11,245 nt of DNA from Leptospiraceae bacterium (GTDB taxonomy: Bacteria; Spirochaetota; Leptospiria; Leptospirales; Leptospiraceae): NCBI GenBank assembly GCA_027485405.1, contig JAIXRB010000209.1, positions 1-11,245 of the forward strand. The letters are read 5' to 3'. Shown one piece after another: positions 1 through 5,491 of this stretch. Numbering within the stretch: position 1 is the first letter of the stretch; each line of letters opens with the position of its first letter. The notes beneath the pieces are model-generated. The model ran no database searches. It was given only the letters and a program-made list of their open reading frames with translations, and was not told where the DNA came from. Made by a program: the position numbers and the translations under genes.

Positions 1-561
1 TATAAAGAAGTATATAAAGACAATATTTCAGATAATGAAATAGATTCTGCCTGGGGTTTGCCAGCTGAAGAATTCTTATTAAAACTATTTGGGAAATTCT
101 CAAAAGATATCAATAGTTTATGGGAAATTTACAATAATTACAAGAAATTTGATCAAAATCGTCCGCATGAAAATGCCTTTAAATTTATTGAAAAGTATTA
201 TGATATATTCCGATTTGGAATTCTCACTTCTTCGAGTTACAAAGTCGTAACAAACGAATTAGATGAGATGAAAGTTGATCAAAATTTATTCTTCAATATT
301 CAAGGAGCTGAACACACAGACGTTCATAAACCAAATCCTGAGGTTTTCCTGCCAATTTTCAAATTACTATCCGAAAGTGGAATTGAAAAGTCTGAAATTT
401 TATATATCGGCGATTCTCCCGCAGACTTCCACTCATCCACCAAATTTGGATTAAATTTTATAGGAATTGCACATGACGAAAGGCATTTAAGTTTCTTTAA
501 ACATCAAAATATTAATTACGTTAAAAATTTCCATGAATTAGAACTTTTTTTGAATCCTTAG
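1..561 (+). CDS. HAD-superfamily phosphatase, 5'-truncated by the window edge
   Basis: The frame is open from base 1, so the start lies outside the window; the TTG at 58 is internal and should not be taken as the start. About 186 residues are visible. Seen: HAD motif II as ILTSSS (about nt 217-234), the motif III lysine in DVHKPNPEVF (Lys codon at 328), and motif IV as YIGDSPAD (about nt 403-426), followed by a GLNFIGI strand. Motif I (DxDGT) and part of the cap would lie upstream. The order and spacing fit the Gph/PGP-like phosphatase subfamily, cytosolic enzymes that dephosphorylate small metabolites such as phosphoglycolate; the substrate cannot be read from sequence. The C-terminus FLNP and its TAG stop lie within a 29-base stretch that resembles the end of the next gene. 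The gene lies just before the first fold-back site and would be the cassette gene belonging to it if the array reading is right. Confidence 0.85.
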   Translation, partial: YKEVYKDNISDNEIDSAWGLPAEEFLLKLFGKFSKDINSLWEIYNNYKKFDQNRPHENAFKFIEKYYDIFRFGILTSSSYKVVTNELDEMKVDQNLFFNIQGAEHTDVHKPNPEVFLPIFKLLSESGIEKSEILYIGDSPADFHSSTKFGLNFIGIAHDERHLSFFKHQNINYVKNFHELELFLNP

Positions 562-627
562 CAACCATTCACATAACTTTTGCTTACAGGGAAGGCACGA
601 AGGTGTCGACCAAGTTTGTTATAAGCC
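562..627 (+). repeat. attC-like fold-back site 1 (short form)
   Basis: This is an imperfect palindrome between two plus-strand genes. The left box ATAAC (573-577) pairs with GTTAT inside GTTATAAGC (618-626). Inside it, CTT(ACA)GG can pair with CCAAG with unpaired bases, and GGCAC (594-598) pairs with GTGTC (603-607) across a four-base loop, with one G-T pair. Size (about 56 bases), terminal AAC/GTT boxes, bulged bases and terminal loop resemble an integron attC site. The left box deviates from the RYYYAAC consensus, so this is a candidate only. A private terminator is less likely because no T-run follows. Confidence 0.45.
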
Positions 628-639
628 GGTAATAACAAA

Positions 640-1302
640 ATGACTAACAATCTCTTAACAGATGATGATCTATTCTACTCTTCAATTTTATGGGATTTTC
701 TAAAATTAAACCATAGCCTAGAGAATGTAGATTTAATTTTTGTCTTATGCAGTCATGATATCCGAATCGCAAAATACGCCGCTGAACTTTGGAAACAAAA
801 TTACTCTAACTTGATATTATTTTCCGGTGGATTAAATTTCTTCACGAAATCAATATTTCAGTCTTCAGAAGCAGAATCATTTGCAAAAATCGCTATCCAA
901 GAAGGAGTAAATCCTAATTCAATTTTAATAGAATCTAAATCTACAAATACAGGTGAAAATGTTCAATTTTCAAAAACATTGTTACAAGAATTGAAAATCT
1001 ATCCAAAGAAAATAATTGCTGTTCAAAAACCTTCTATGACTCGCCGCGTAAGTTTAGCTTTAAGCAAGCAATGGTCTGATGTTAAATTCTTAATCTCCTC
1101 TCCAAATTATACTCTCGTTCAGGCATCACATGAATATATTAGTCTGAAACTAATTATTAACGAAATTGTTGGCGATTTCCAAAGAATAATCGAATATCCG
1201 AAAATGGGCTTCCAATCAGCTACAGAAATTCCACTTTATGTAACCTATGCTTATAATTTTTTAATCAAAAAAGGATATACTTTGCATTTATTGAATACCT
1301 AG
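640..1302 (+). CDS. YdcF/SanA-like DUF218 domain protein
   Basis: This 220-residue protein matches the DUF218 (YdcF/ElyC/SanA) fold. Seen in order: a hydrophobic strand DLIFVLCSHD (about 31-40), ILFSGG (59-64), SSEAESFAKIAIQEGV (75-90), the characteristic IESKSTNTGENVQFSK (97-112), and a basic KPSMTRRV (130-137). E. coli YdcF has been reported to bind S-adenosylmethionine, and SanA/ElyC act in envelope processes; the reaction of this member is unknown. There is no signal peptide or N-terminal membrane segment, so it is probably cytosolic, closer to YdcF than to SanA. The ATG at 640 lies just after fold-back site 1 and no strong Shine-Dalgarno sequence is seen. The TAG stop falls within a block resembling the end of the preceding gene. 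It stands alone between two fold-back sites, as a cassette gene would. Confidence 0.8.
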   Translation: MTNNLLTDDDLFYSSILWDFLKLNHSLENVDLIFVLCSHDIRIAKYAAELWKQNYSNLILFSGGLNFFTKSIFQSSEAESFAKIAIQEGVNPNSILIESKSTNTGENVQFSKTLLQELKIYPKKIIAVQKPSMTRRVSLALSKQWSDVKFLISSPNYTLVQASHEYISLKLIINEIVGDFQRIIEYPKMGFQSATEIPLYVTYAYNFLIKKGYTLHLLNT

Positions 1303-1480
1303 CAAACCTTCGTATAACTGCGGCTGACACGCTACGCTCGGGACGTGCCCTCGCTCGGCCTGAAGGCACATTGTCCTCCGTCACGTTTCTTGCTTGGCAA
1401 GAAAGCGTGCCGACGCTAACGCCTCTACGAGGCTCAGCTACGGACAACGTCGTGTAGCCTAGTTCGTTAAGCGACATTCT
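1303..1480 (+). repeat. attC-like fold-back site 2 (long form)
   Basis: This is a long imperfect palindrome filling the gap between two genes. It opens with GTATAACTGCGGCT (1312-1325) and closes with AGCCTAGTTCGTTAAGCG (1456-1473). The end box GTTAAGC (1466-1472) fits the GTTRRRY core-site consensus. The outer arms pair through GGCT...ACACG against CGTGTAGCC; further in, TTGTCC pairs with GGACAA, and TTTCTTGC pairs perfectly with GCAAGAAA across three bases near the centre. The element is a close copy of the one at 2351-2532 at both ends and in the core, differing mainly in one internal block. At about 160-170 bases it is longer than typical attC sites, nearer the long chromosomal-integron type. 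A minus-strand frame runs through it but has no recognisable protein features. Confidence 0.55.
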
Positions 1481-1511
1481 TAAATATCTTAAATTAAAAG
1501 AGTAAGAAATA

Positions 1512-2261
1512 ATGGATTCAACATGGATATCGATTTCGACTGAATGCTCATTTATAGAAGACCTATTGGATACTGGTGTGACTGAAATCAGAAAAGCAAA
1601 CTATTCAAGAAGGGGACTATATTTTCAGGCATTTACTAATTTAAGCCTTGGATTTGAACGTGTAGGTAAAATATGCCTAATAATAAACTATGCATTTGAA
1701 AATGGAGGATCTTTTCCTGATCAGCAATATGTAAAAAATTATATTGGACACGATCTAAAAAAACTGTATTCAAAAAGTCAAGAGATCATAAAAAATAGAA
1801 AACTTACTTTAGATTTTCTTCAAAATTTAGATTCTCCAATTCAACAATCTATACTAGAAATATTAAATAATTTTTCTAAAGGAGATAGGTATCATAACAT
1901 AGATTCGATATTAAACAAATCCAGAAAATCTAATCCAATCTATATTTGGCGAAATGAAGTTGATAATCAACTCTGGAATGAAAAAATTTCTGACTCAAAG
2001 AAAAATAAAATTATTTCAAACGCAGGATTAATAAATAAACTAGTTGGAGCTATTACACATGTTCGCTTTGCGGGTGATGATGATAAAGAAATAGATACTG
2101 TTCAAAAAGGAAGTTTTGAAACAGGATTTTTTAATGCTGTTTCTCCATTTAGACAATTTACAATATTGCAAATTATTCGATATTGGTATGAATTATTGAG
2201 TGAACTTAACTCCTTAAATATCAATGTTTATCGCCTAAACCTTCCTCACCTTTCGGAATAG
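1512..2261 (+). CDS. Orphan alpha-helical protein with weak HEPN-like features
   Basis: This 249-residue protein is not recognised with certainty. Seen: helical segments rich in Leu/Ile/Lys, a FQAFTNLSLGFERVGKI stretch (about 38-54), YIGHDLKKLY (77-86) and GDRYHNID (124-131). The sequence of a helix with Glu and Lys, then a GHDLxxL turn, then an RY-containing loop is reminiscent of HEPN-type domains, which occur in RNase toxins and defence proteins. However, the RxxxxxH catalytic motif of active HEPN RNases is not evident, so function should not be assumed. No signal peptide or membrane span is visible. It starts at ATG 1512 after a modest AGAG purine run (1499-1502), 30-odd bases past fold-back site 2. 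It uses AT-rich codons (many AAA, ATT, TTA). It lies alone between the two near-identical fold-back sites. Confidence 0.6.
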   Translation: MDSTWISISTECSFIEDLLDTGVTEIRKANYSRRGLYFQAFTNLSLGFERVGKICLIINYAFENGGSFPDQQYVKNYIGHDLKKLYSKSQEIIKNRKLTLDFLQNLDSPIQQSILEILNNFSKGDRYHNIDSILNKSRKSNPIYIWRNEVDNQLWNEKISDSKKNKIISNAGLINKLVGAITHVRFAGDDDKEIDTVQKGSFETGFFNAVSPFRQFTILQIIRYWYELLSELNSLNINVYRLNLPHLSE

Positions 2262-2350
2262 TTAAAAGGCTATTACAATCCGGATAAATATTTAATGAGT
2301 CGAAAAAAATGGGATAACATCAGACCATAAAATCGAAGCCGTTAAGAACG
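2262..2350. other. Short intergenic stretch before fold-back site 3
   Basis: This is AT-rich spacer downstream of the orphan gene, part of a 314-base gene-free interval otherwise filled by the fold-back site. No open frame of note, no clear hairpin-plus-T terminator and no promoter could be identified. A GTTAAGAAC (2341-2349) sits just before the left box of the next site and may be a chance resemblance to its end box. Confidence 0.4.
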
Positions 2351-2532
2351 TCGCATAACTGCGGCTGACACGCTACGCTCTCCCCCACCTCTGAGGAGGT
2401 GAGGGATAGCTCGGCCTACGGCACATTGTCCTCCGTCACGCTTCTTGCGTCGCAAGAAGGCACGCCGACGCTAAAGTCTCTGCGAGACTCAGCTACGGAC
2501 AACGTCGTGTAGCCTAGTTCGTTGGCTGTCAT
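2351..2532 (+). repeat. attC-like fold-back site 3 (long form, near-copy of site 2)
   Basis: The left box GCATAAC (2353-2359) is followed by TGCGGCTGACACGCTACGCT, identical to site 2, and the right end GTGTAGCCTAGTTCGTT is also identical. The end box here is GTTGGCT (2521-2527), so the two copies diverge from that box onwards, as expected if a breakpoint lies inside GTT. Nested hairpins are visible: CACCTC/GAGGTG across TGAG near 2386-2401, and CTTCTTGC pairing with GCAAGAAG near the middle. The block between the left arm and the shared GCACATTGTCCTCCGTCACG differs from that in site 2. It is followed directly by an unrelated gene, consistent with cassette insertion. It could also be a different family of mobile palindromic repeat. 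Confidence 0.55.
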
Positions 2533-2575
2533 TGTAAAGTGACACTTCATAAATTTTCACAAACCAAAAAGAACT

Positions 2576-3316
2576 ATGATATTTGAACTTTTGCCGACAA
2601 TTGACATAATGATTGACCTTTATGAAAAACCAAGAACTTTTGAGAGATTTCAAGAGTATTTAAAAACTTTGCAGGGGGACACAAAAGGAGACTTAGCAAT
2701 TCCGATTAGTGGTTTCAATCCAATGGCAAAAGAGCATTTACTTGACAGACTGAAAGAATTAAATAATTTAGGTGCAGAACAAATTATTAAAGAAACTCTA
2801 AACGATTTGAATACCCATAATTTTTCAAGAGACTCAAATAGAAATTTTAAAGTATCAATAAATTTATCAGATGACTTGAAAGGTGGTTGGACAAATCGTT
2901 TCACCAGCGACTATGATAGCAAATTTAAAATCAATGGACTTTTTAGCAGAAATTTCTGCATACCGATTTTTTGGTCAAGTGAAATTTTCACAAAAGATAT
3001 AATTAGAGAAAGAACATTAGAATATACTTTTAGGACTGTTTATTGGTTGAATAAACCAAAACCAAAGACACTAAAAGAACATTTAGAGCAAGAAATTTTT
3101 GTAGCAAGTCAGACTAAAAAAAATGGTAAAATTCAAGAAATGGACATTATAGGTCTAGACAAGTTTTGCAAGGTCAATGAGCACACAGACAATTATCATA
3201 TAATTTTTAATTTTTTCTATGGTGACAAAGCCTCGGCATATTTAGGCTTTCCGACTTATGGGATTGTAGAAAATGTTACAGGATTTGACTATTCTGTACA
3301 GCAGACAAAAAAATGA
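2576..3316 (+). CDS. Uncharacterised protein, possible Bacteroidetes-type transfer
   Basis: This is a 246-residue protein of unknown function. It is soluble-looking, with no signal peptide and no membrane span. Seen: an N-terminal helix with DLYEKPRTFERFQEYLK (about 14-30), a conserved-looking GDTKGDLAIPISGFNPMAKEH (34-54) and a C-terminal half rich in aromatic residues (about 125-235). The GDTKGDL...GFNPMAKEH segment looks like the core of a family, and from memory similar proteins occur in Bacteroidetes; this could not be checked. ATG at 2576 is chosen because the N-terminal residues continue the pattern; ATG 2609 is an internal alternative. There is no strong Shine-Dalgarno sequence, only a purine run AAAAAGA. 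The fold-back element downstream is of a different type from sites 1-3, which suggests that the gene and its site came in together from another lineage. Confidence 0.6.
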   Translation: MIFELLPTIDIMIDLYEKPRTFERFQEYLKTLQGDTKGDLAIPISGFNPMAKEHLLDRLKELNNLGAEQIIKETLNDLNTHNFSRDSNRNFKVSINLSDDLKGGWTNRFTSDYDSKFKINGLFSRNFCIPIFWSSEIFTKDIIRERTLEYTFRTVYWLNKPKPKTLKEHLEQEIFVASQTKKNGKIQEMDIIGLDKFCKVNEHTDNYHIIFNFFYGDKASAYLGFPTYGIVENVTGFDYSVQQTKK

Positions 3317-3348
3317 AATAAGAGTGTGACGAAAAAAAAACAACGAAC

Positions 3349-3484
3349 AGCCAACAAGGGTTTTGCAAAAGTGGGGCAAAAGTGCTAAATTTAAGTATTG
3401 GGAATTCTAATAAACATTTGTGCTAATTTGAACATTTGTGCTTCGATTTCCCCACCTTCGCAAAGCCGCAAAACCGTTATATGC
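3349..3484 (+). repeat. attC-like fold-back site 4 (different type)
   Basis: This imperfect palindrome follows the orphan gene. The left end is GCCAAC (3350-3355) and the right end GTTATATGC (3476-3484). GGTTTTGC (3359-3366) pairs perfectly with GCAAAACC (3468-3475), and GTGGGG (3371-3376) pairs with CCCCAC (3450-3455); the right arm has about eight extra unpaired bases between the two stems. The central loop of about 70 bases is AT-rich and holds a 12-base direct repeat. The architecture resembles the other sites, but the sequence does not; it recalls intergenic repeats of Bacteroidetes genomes, from memory only. Confidence 0.45.
3413..3442 (+). repeat. 12-base direct repeat in the loop of site 4
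   Basis: AACATTTGTGCT occurs at 3413-3424 and again at 3431-3442, a period of 18 bases. A third, weaker relative begins at 3382 (GTGCTAAATTT). It lies in the loop of fold-back site 4. No function can be assigned; it may reflect slippage or be part of the site structure. Confidence 0.6.
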
Positions 3485-3605
3485 AATTGCCACGTTCATT
3501 TTAATCTTATCAACTGCTTTATTTTTAAATTATACTTTAGTTTCAAACTATGAAAAACATTTTTCAATGATACCGGATTTAAGAATTGAGAATTGGAGTA
3601 AATAA
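3477..3605 (+). pseudogene. Possible remnant: C-terminal tail of a membrane protein
   Basis: In this frame, immediately after the GTT box of site 4, there is a stop-free stretch with no usable ATG until position 3567. It reads as a hydrophobic segment (FILILSTALFLNYTLV, about nt 3495-3542) followed by a polar tail ending in MIPDLRIENWSK and TAA at 3603-3605. It looks like the last membrane span and tail of a longer protein whose 5' part is missing, cut at the fold-back site. It is too short to identify. It could be chance in AT-rich DNA; the plausible span-plus-tail layout is the only support. Confidence 0.3.
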
Positions 3606-3631
3606 AATGCTTCTCAATGGTAAAAGTATGA

Positions 3632-3727
3632 CGTATAACTTCGGATTACTGCGTCGCTTCTTCCCCACCTAGGGAGAATTGAGGGATTGGTGGAAATTGG
3701 TAAGTCAATGTTGTAAGATGCGCTACC
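3632..3727 (+). repeat. Degraded attC-like fold-back site 5
   Basis: CGTATAACTTCGG (3632-3644) copies the left end of sites 2 and 3. A CCCCACCT...GAGGGA block (from 3663) resembles the CCCCACCT...GAGGGA block inside site 3, and CCACC near 3664 can pair with GGTGG near 3689. A GTTGTAAGATGC at 3710-3721 may be the matching right end, but the arms pair poorly. Together with the stretch at 3485-3631, which holds only the possible gene remnant, this accounts for the 485-base gene-free interval 3317-3801. The rest of the interval shows nothing recognisable. Confidence 0.35.
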
Positions 3728-3801
3728 TAGAATCTTTTGAAAATAAATATAGAGACACTACCAGTTGAAATCTAAAAAAACTCAAAGCTATTGGAAATAA
3801 A

Positions 3802-4167
3802 ATGAAAGAAACAAAAGAACGAAATCACAAAATATTCTCAAGGAGTTTCGAAAGCATTTATACCCTCTACATTGCTAAGGTGGAAAGGAAGGGCCGAAAA
3901 AAAGAAGAAGTAGATAAAATCATTCAATGGTTAACTGGATATGACAAAAAAAAATTAGAATCAATTCTTAAAAAGAAAACGGATTTTCAAACTTTCTTCT
4001 CTGAGGCACCGCTTATGAATCCAGCCAGAAAATCCATAAAGGGATTAATCTGTGGAATTAGAGTAGAAGATATGGAAGACAAAGCAATGCAAGAAATTAG
4101 ATATTTGGATAAATTAATCGATGAATTGGCTAAAGGAAAAAAGATGGAGAAAATTCTACGGGAATAG
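3802..4167 (+). CDS. DUF2200 family protein
   Basis: This 121-residue protein matches the small DUF2200 family over its whole length, with the usual size. Seen: FSRSFESIYTLYIAKVERKG near the N-terminus, EVDKIIQWLTGYDKKKLE in the middle, TDFQTFFSEAPLMNPARKSI, then CGIRVEDMEDKAMQEIRYLD and the C-terminal KLIDELAKGKKMEKIL. The function of the family is unknown; these are cytosolic, helix-rich proteins. ATG 3802 has GGA (3793-3795) at suitable spacing. The protein appears complete and undamaged. It lies as a single gene after degraded fold-back site 5, in the same orientation as its neighbours, about 110 bases before the next gene. The family is often seen in scattered accessory positions, so a transferred origin is plausible though not shown. 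Confidence 0.85.
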   Translation: MKETKERNHKIFSRSFESIYTLYIAKVERKGRKKEEVDKIIQWLTGYDKKKLESILKKKTDFQTFFSEAPLMNPARKSIKGLICGIRVEDMEDKAMQEIRYLDKLIDELAKGKKMEKILRE

Positions 4168-4275
4168 AATCCCAAATTCCATTTGTCCGTTCGCAAGCTC
4201 ACTAAATGGTGCTGGACGTCGGTAAGATTGATTCGTAAGTAGCAAGCACAATGAACATTAATAAAGGATACTAAA

Positions 4276-4818
4276 GTGTATATATACATTTCAATATTAA
4301 GAGGGATAAACGTTAGTGGACAAAAATTAATAAAAATGGATGTTCTCAAAAAGATGTATGAAAATTTGAACTTTGAAAACATTAGGACTTATGTTCAAAG
4401 TGGGAACCTCATTTTTTTATCGAAACAAAACGACCCGAAGAAACTTGAAAAAATTATCTCATCGCAAATTAAATCAGATTTCGGCTTTGAAGTTCCTGTA
4501 ATTGCTTTTAATGTAGAAACTTTGGAAAGTATTATTAAGAACAATCCATTTGTACAAGACAAATCGAAAGATATATCATTTTTACATGTTACTTTTTTAG
4601 CAGACAGTCCAAGGAATATTGACAAAGAAGGTCTAAAAGAAAAGAAGCAAGAAAACGAAGAAATTGAATTAACAAAGCATGCCATTTATCTGTATTGTCA
4701 AAATGGATATGGAAAAACTAAACTCAATAATGATTTTTTAGAAAATAAATTGAAGGTTTCAGCTACCACTCGAAATTGGAAAACTACAACCGAACTTTTA
4801 AAAATAGCAAAATCATAA
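4276..4818 (+). CDS. DUF1697 family protein
   Basis: This 180-residue protein has the normal length of the DUF1697 family. Diagnostic segments are seen: YISILRGINVSGQKLIKM at the N-terminus, TYVQSGNLIFLS (about 38-49), an FLADSP segment in the middle, and SATTRNWKTTTELLKIA at the C-terminus. The molecular function is unknown; it is a cytosolic protein common in Firmicutes and Bacteroidetes accessory genomes. The start is GTG 4276, supported by AAAGGA (4263-4268) with seven bases between, and because the family begins with the YI.LLRGIN strand immediately. It appears intact. The 108-base gap upstream contains only a weak CCATTT/AAATGG inverted repeat (4179-4184 and 4204-4209). Downstream is a perfect nine-base inverted repeat before the GNAT gene. 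Confidence 0.88.
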   Translation: MYIYISILRGINVSGQKLIKMDVLKKMYENLNFENIRTYVQSGNLIFLSKQNDPKKLEKIISSQIKSDFGFEVPVIAFNVETLESIIKNNPFVQDKSKDISFLHVTFLADSPRNIDKEGLKEKKQENEEIELTKHAIYLYCQNGYGKTKLNNDFLENKLKVSATTRNWKTTTELLKIAKS

Positions 4819-4850
4819 TATGAACAGAAAATACAATTTATTCTTGGCCT

Positions 4851-4881
4851 TTACAACATAAACAAAATCAACATGTTGTAA
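4851..4881. repeat. Perfect 9-base inverted repeat between DUF1697 and GNAT genes
   Basis: TTACAACAT (4851-4859) and ATGTTGTAA (4873-4881) are perfect inverted copies separated by 13 bases. No T-run follows on the plus strand, so it is not a standard terminator. It contains AAC/GTT boxes in the same order as the fold-back sites upstream but lacks inner stems, so it might be an operator for the next gene, a collapsed attC-like site or a simple hairpin. Confidence 0.5.
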
Positions 4882-4908
4882 AACGGCTTTACCAAATTAC
4901 GGAATGAA

Positions 4909-5361
4909 ATGATAACGATTACAAGGATAACAGCAAATGATGACCTAAGCAAAATTGTTTTAGAAATTCAAAATACCAATTGGGTTGCTGCCTCTGAAAT
5001 TTCGCCAGAAGACTATAACGTGGAAGAGTTGAAGGAGTACTTATTAAATACCGAAAGTGTATTTATTGTTGCCTATAGTGACGAACAGTTTGTTGGTATG
5101 GCTTCTGCAAAAATTTTGAATAAACCCACAGGCGATATTTGGCTTTACATTGACGAAGTGGATGTCAGTGAAGACAAACAAAGGCAAGGCGTTGGTAGGG
5201 AGCTTATGAAATATTTACTAAAATTTGCTCAAGATTCTGAGTGTGATGAAGTATGGATTGGAACCGAAGTTGATAATGCACCCGCCAATGCACTTTATAA
5301 CTCACTAAATCCAATTGAGATACAGAAATGTATTGGTTACACTTATATGTTTAAAAAGTAG
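4909..5361 (+). CDS. GNAT family N-acetyltransferase
   Basis: This 150-residue protein has the GNAT fold. Seen: a beta strand VFIVAYSDEQFVGMASA (about 51-67), the central strand IWLYIDEVDVSEDKQ (77-91), and the acetyl-CoA pyrophosphate-binding loop RQGVGRELM (92-100), followed by a helix and by WIGTEVDNAPANALYNSL (116-132), the usual motif-B region. GNAT enzymes transfer an acetyl group from acetyl-CoA to an amine. The IWLYIDEVDV...RQGVG...ALYNSL pattern has some resemblance to AAC(3)-I-like aminoglycoside acetyltransferases, but the substrate cannot be decided and the protein may act on another small molecule. ATG 4909 has a GGA-containing purine stretch at 4901. It appears complete. It is a lone gene of a type common in cassette arrays. 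Confidence 0.85.
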   Translation: MITITRITANDDLSKIVLEIQNTNWVAASEISPEDYNVEELKEYLLNTESVFIVAYSDEQFVGMASAKILNKPTGDIWLYIDEVDVSEDKQRQGVGRELMKYLLKFAQDSECDEVWIGTEVDNAPANALYNSLNPIEIQKCIGYTYMFKK

Positions 5362-5453
5362 TAATGATTCAAAATTGATTTATACAGAGAACTCTTTTCT
5401 TTTTTTATTTTATTAAAGAAGAAATGAAGAAGTTCAAAAGAAGCTGTAAATTA

Positions 5454-5474
5454 TTCTTGACAGGTTGTCAAGAA
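5454..5474. promoter_or_regulatory. Perfect palindrome, likely operator of the toxin-antitoxin operon
   Basis: TTCTTGACA (5454-5462) and TGTCAAGAA (5466-5474) are perfect inverted arms around a three-base centre. The palindrome overlaps the -35 hexamer and the start of the spacer of the promoter reading into the antitoxin gene. Antitoxins of the Phd/YefM family commonly bind such palindromes to repress their own operon, so autoregulation is inferred. Confidence 0.75.
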
Positions 5475-5485
5475 AACTAGATACT
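5457..5485 (+). promoter_or_regulatory. Sigma-70-type promoter of the toxin-antitoxin operon
   Basis: The -35 box TTGACA (5457-5462) is a perfect match, the spacer is exactly 17 bases, and the -10 box is GATACT (5480-5485), close to TATAAT. The -10 ends only six bases before the antitoxin ATG at 5492, so transcription would be expected to begin at or next to that ATG, giving a leaderless or nearly leaderless message. Confidence 0.7.
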
Positions 5486-5491
5486 TGAAGT

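Noticed and set aside
1265..1477. Minus-strand open frame of 70 codons across fold-back site 2
   Set aside because: It lies wholly in a structured palindromic element, is rich in Arg, Ala and Ser as expected from its GC-rich sequence, and has no recognisable domain.
562..3727. The repeated palindromes as a CRISPR array or as insertion sequences
   Set aside because: Units are far apart, separated by whole genes, vary in length and have no regular spacers; no transposase is encoded and no target-site duplications were seen.
4171..4231. CCATTT/AAATGG and GTCC/GGAC pairs between DUF2200 and DUF1697 genes as another attC-like site
   Set aside because: The pairs interlock rather than nest and there are no convincing AAC and GTT end boxes.
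3987..4382. Minus-strand open frame opposite the DUF2200 and DUF1697 genes
   Set aside because: It is the shadow of two confidently identified plus-strand genes and shows no domain of its own.
5389..5435. GAACT...AGTTC inverted repeat with a T-rich left arm after the GNAT gene, as a terminator
   Set aside because: The stem would be nearly all A-T with mismatches and the T-run lies in the stem rather than after it; a real terminator cannot be claimed.
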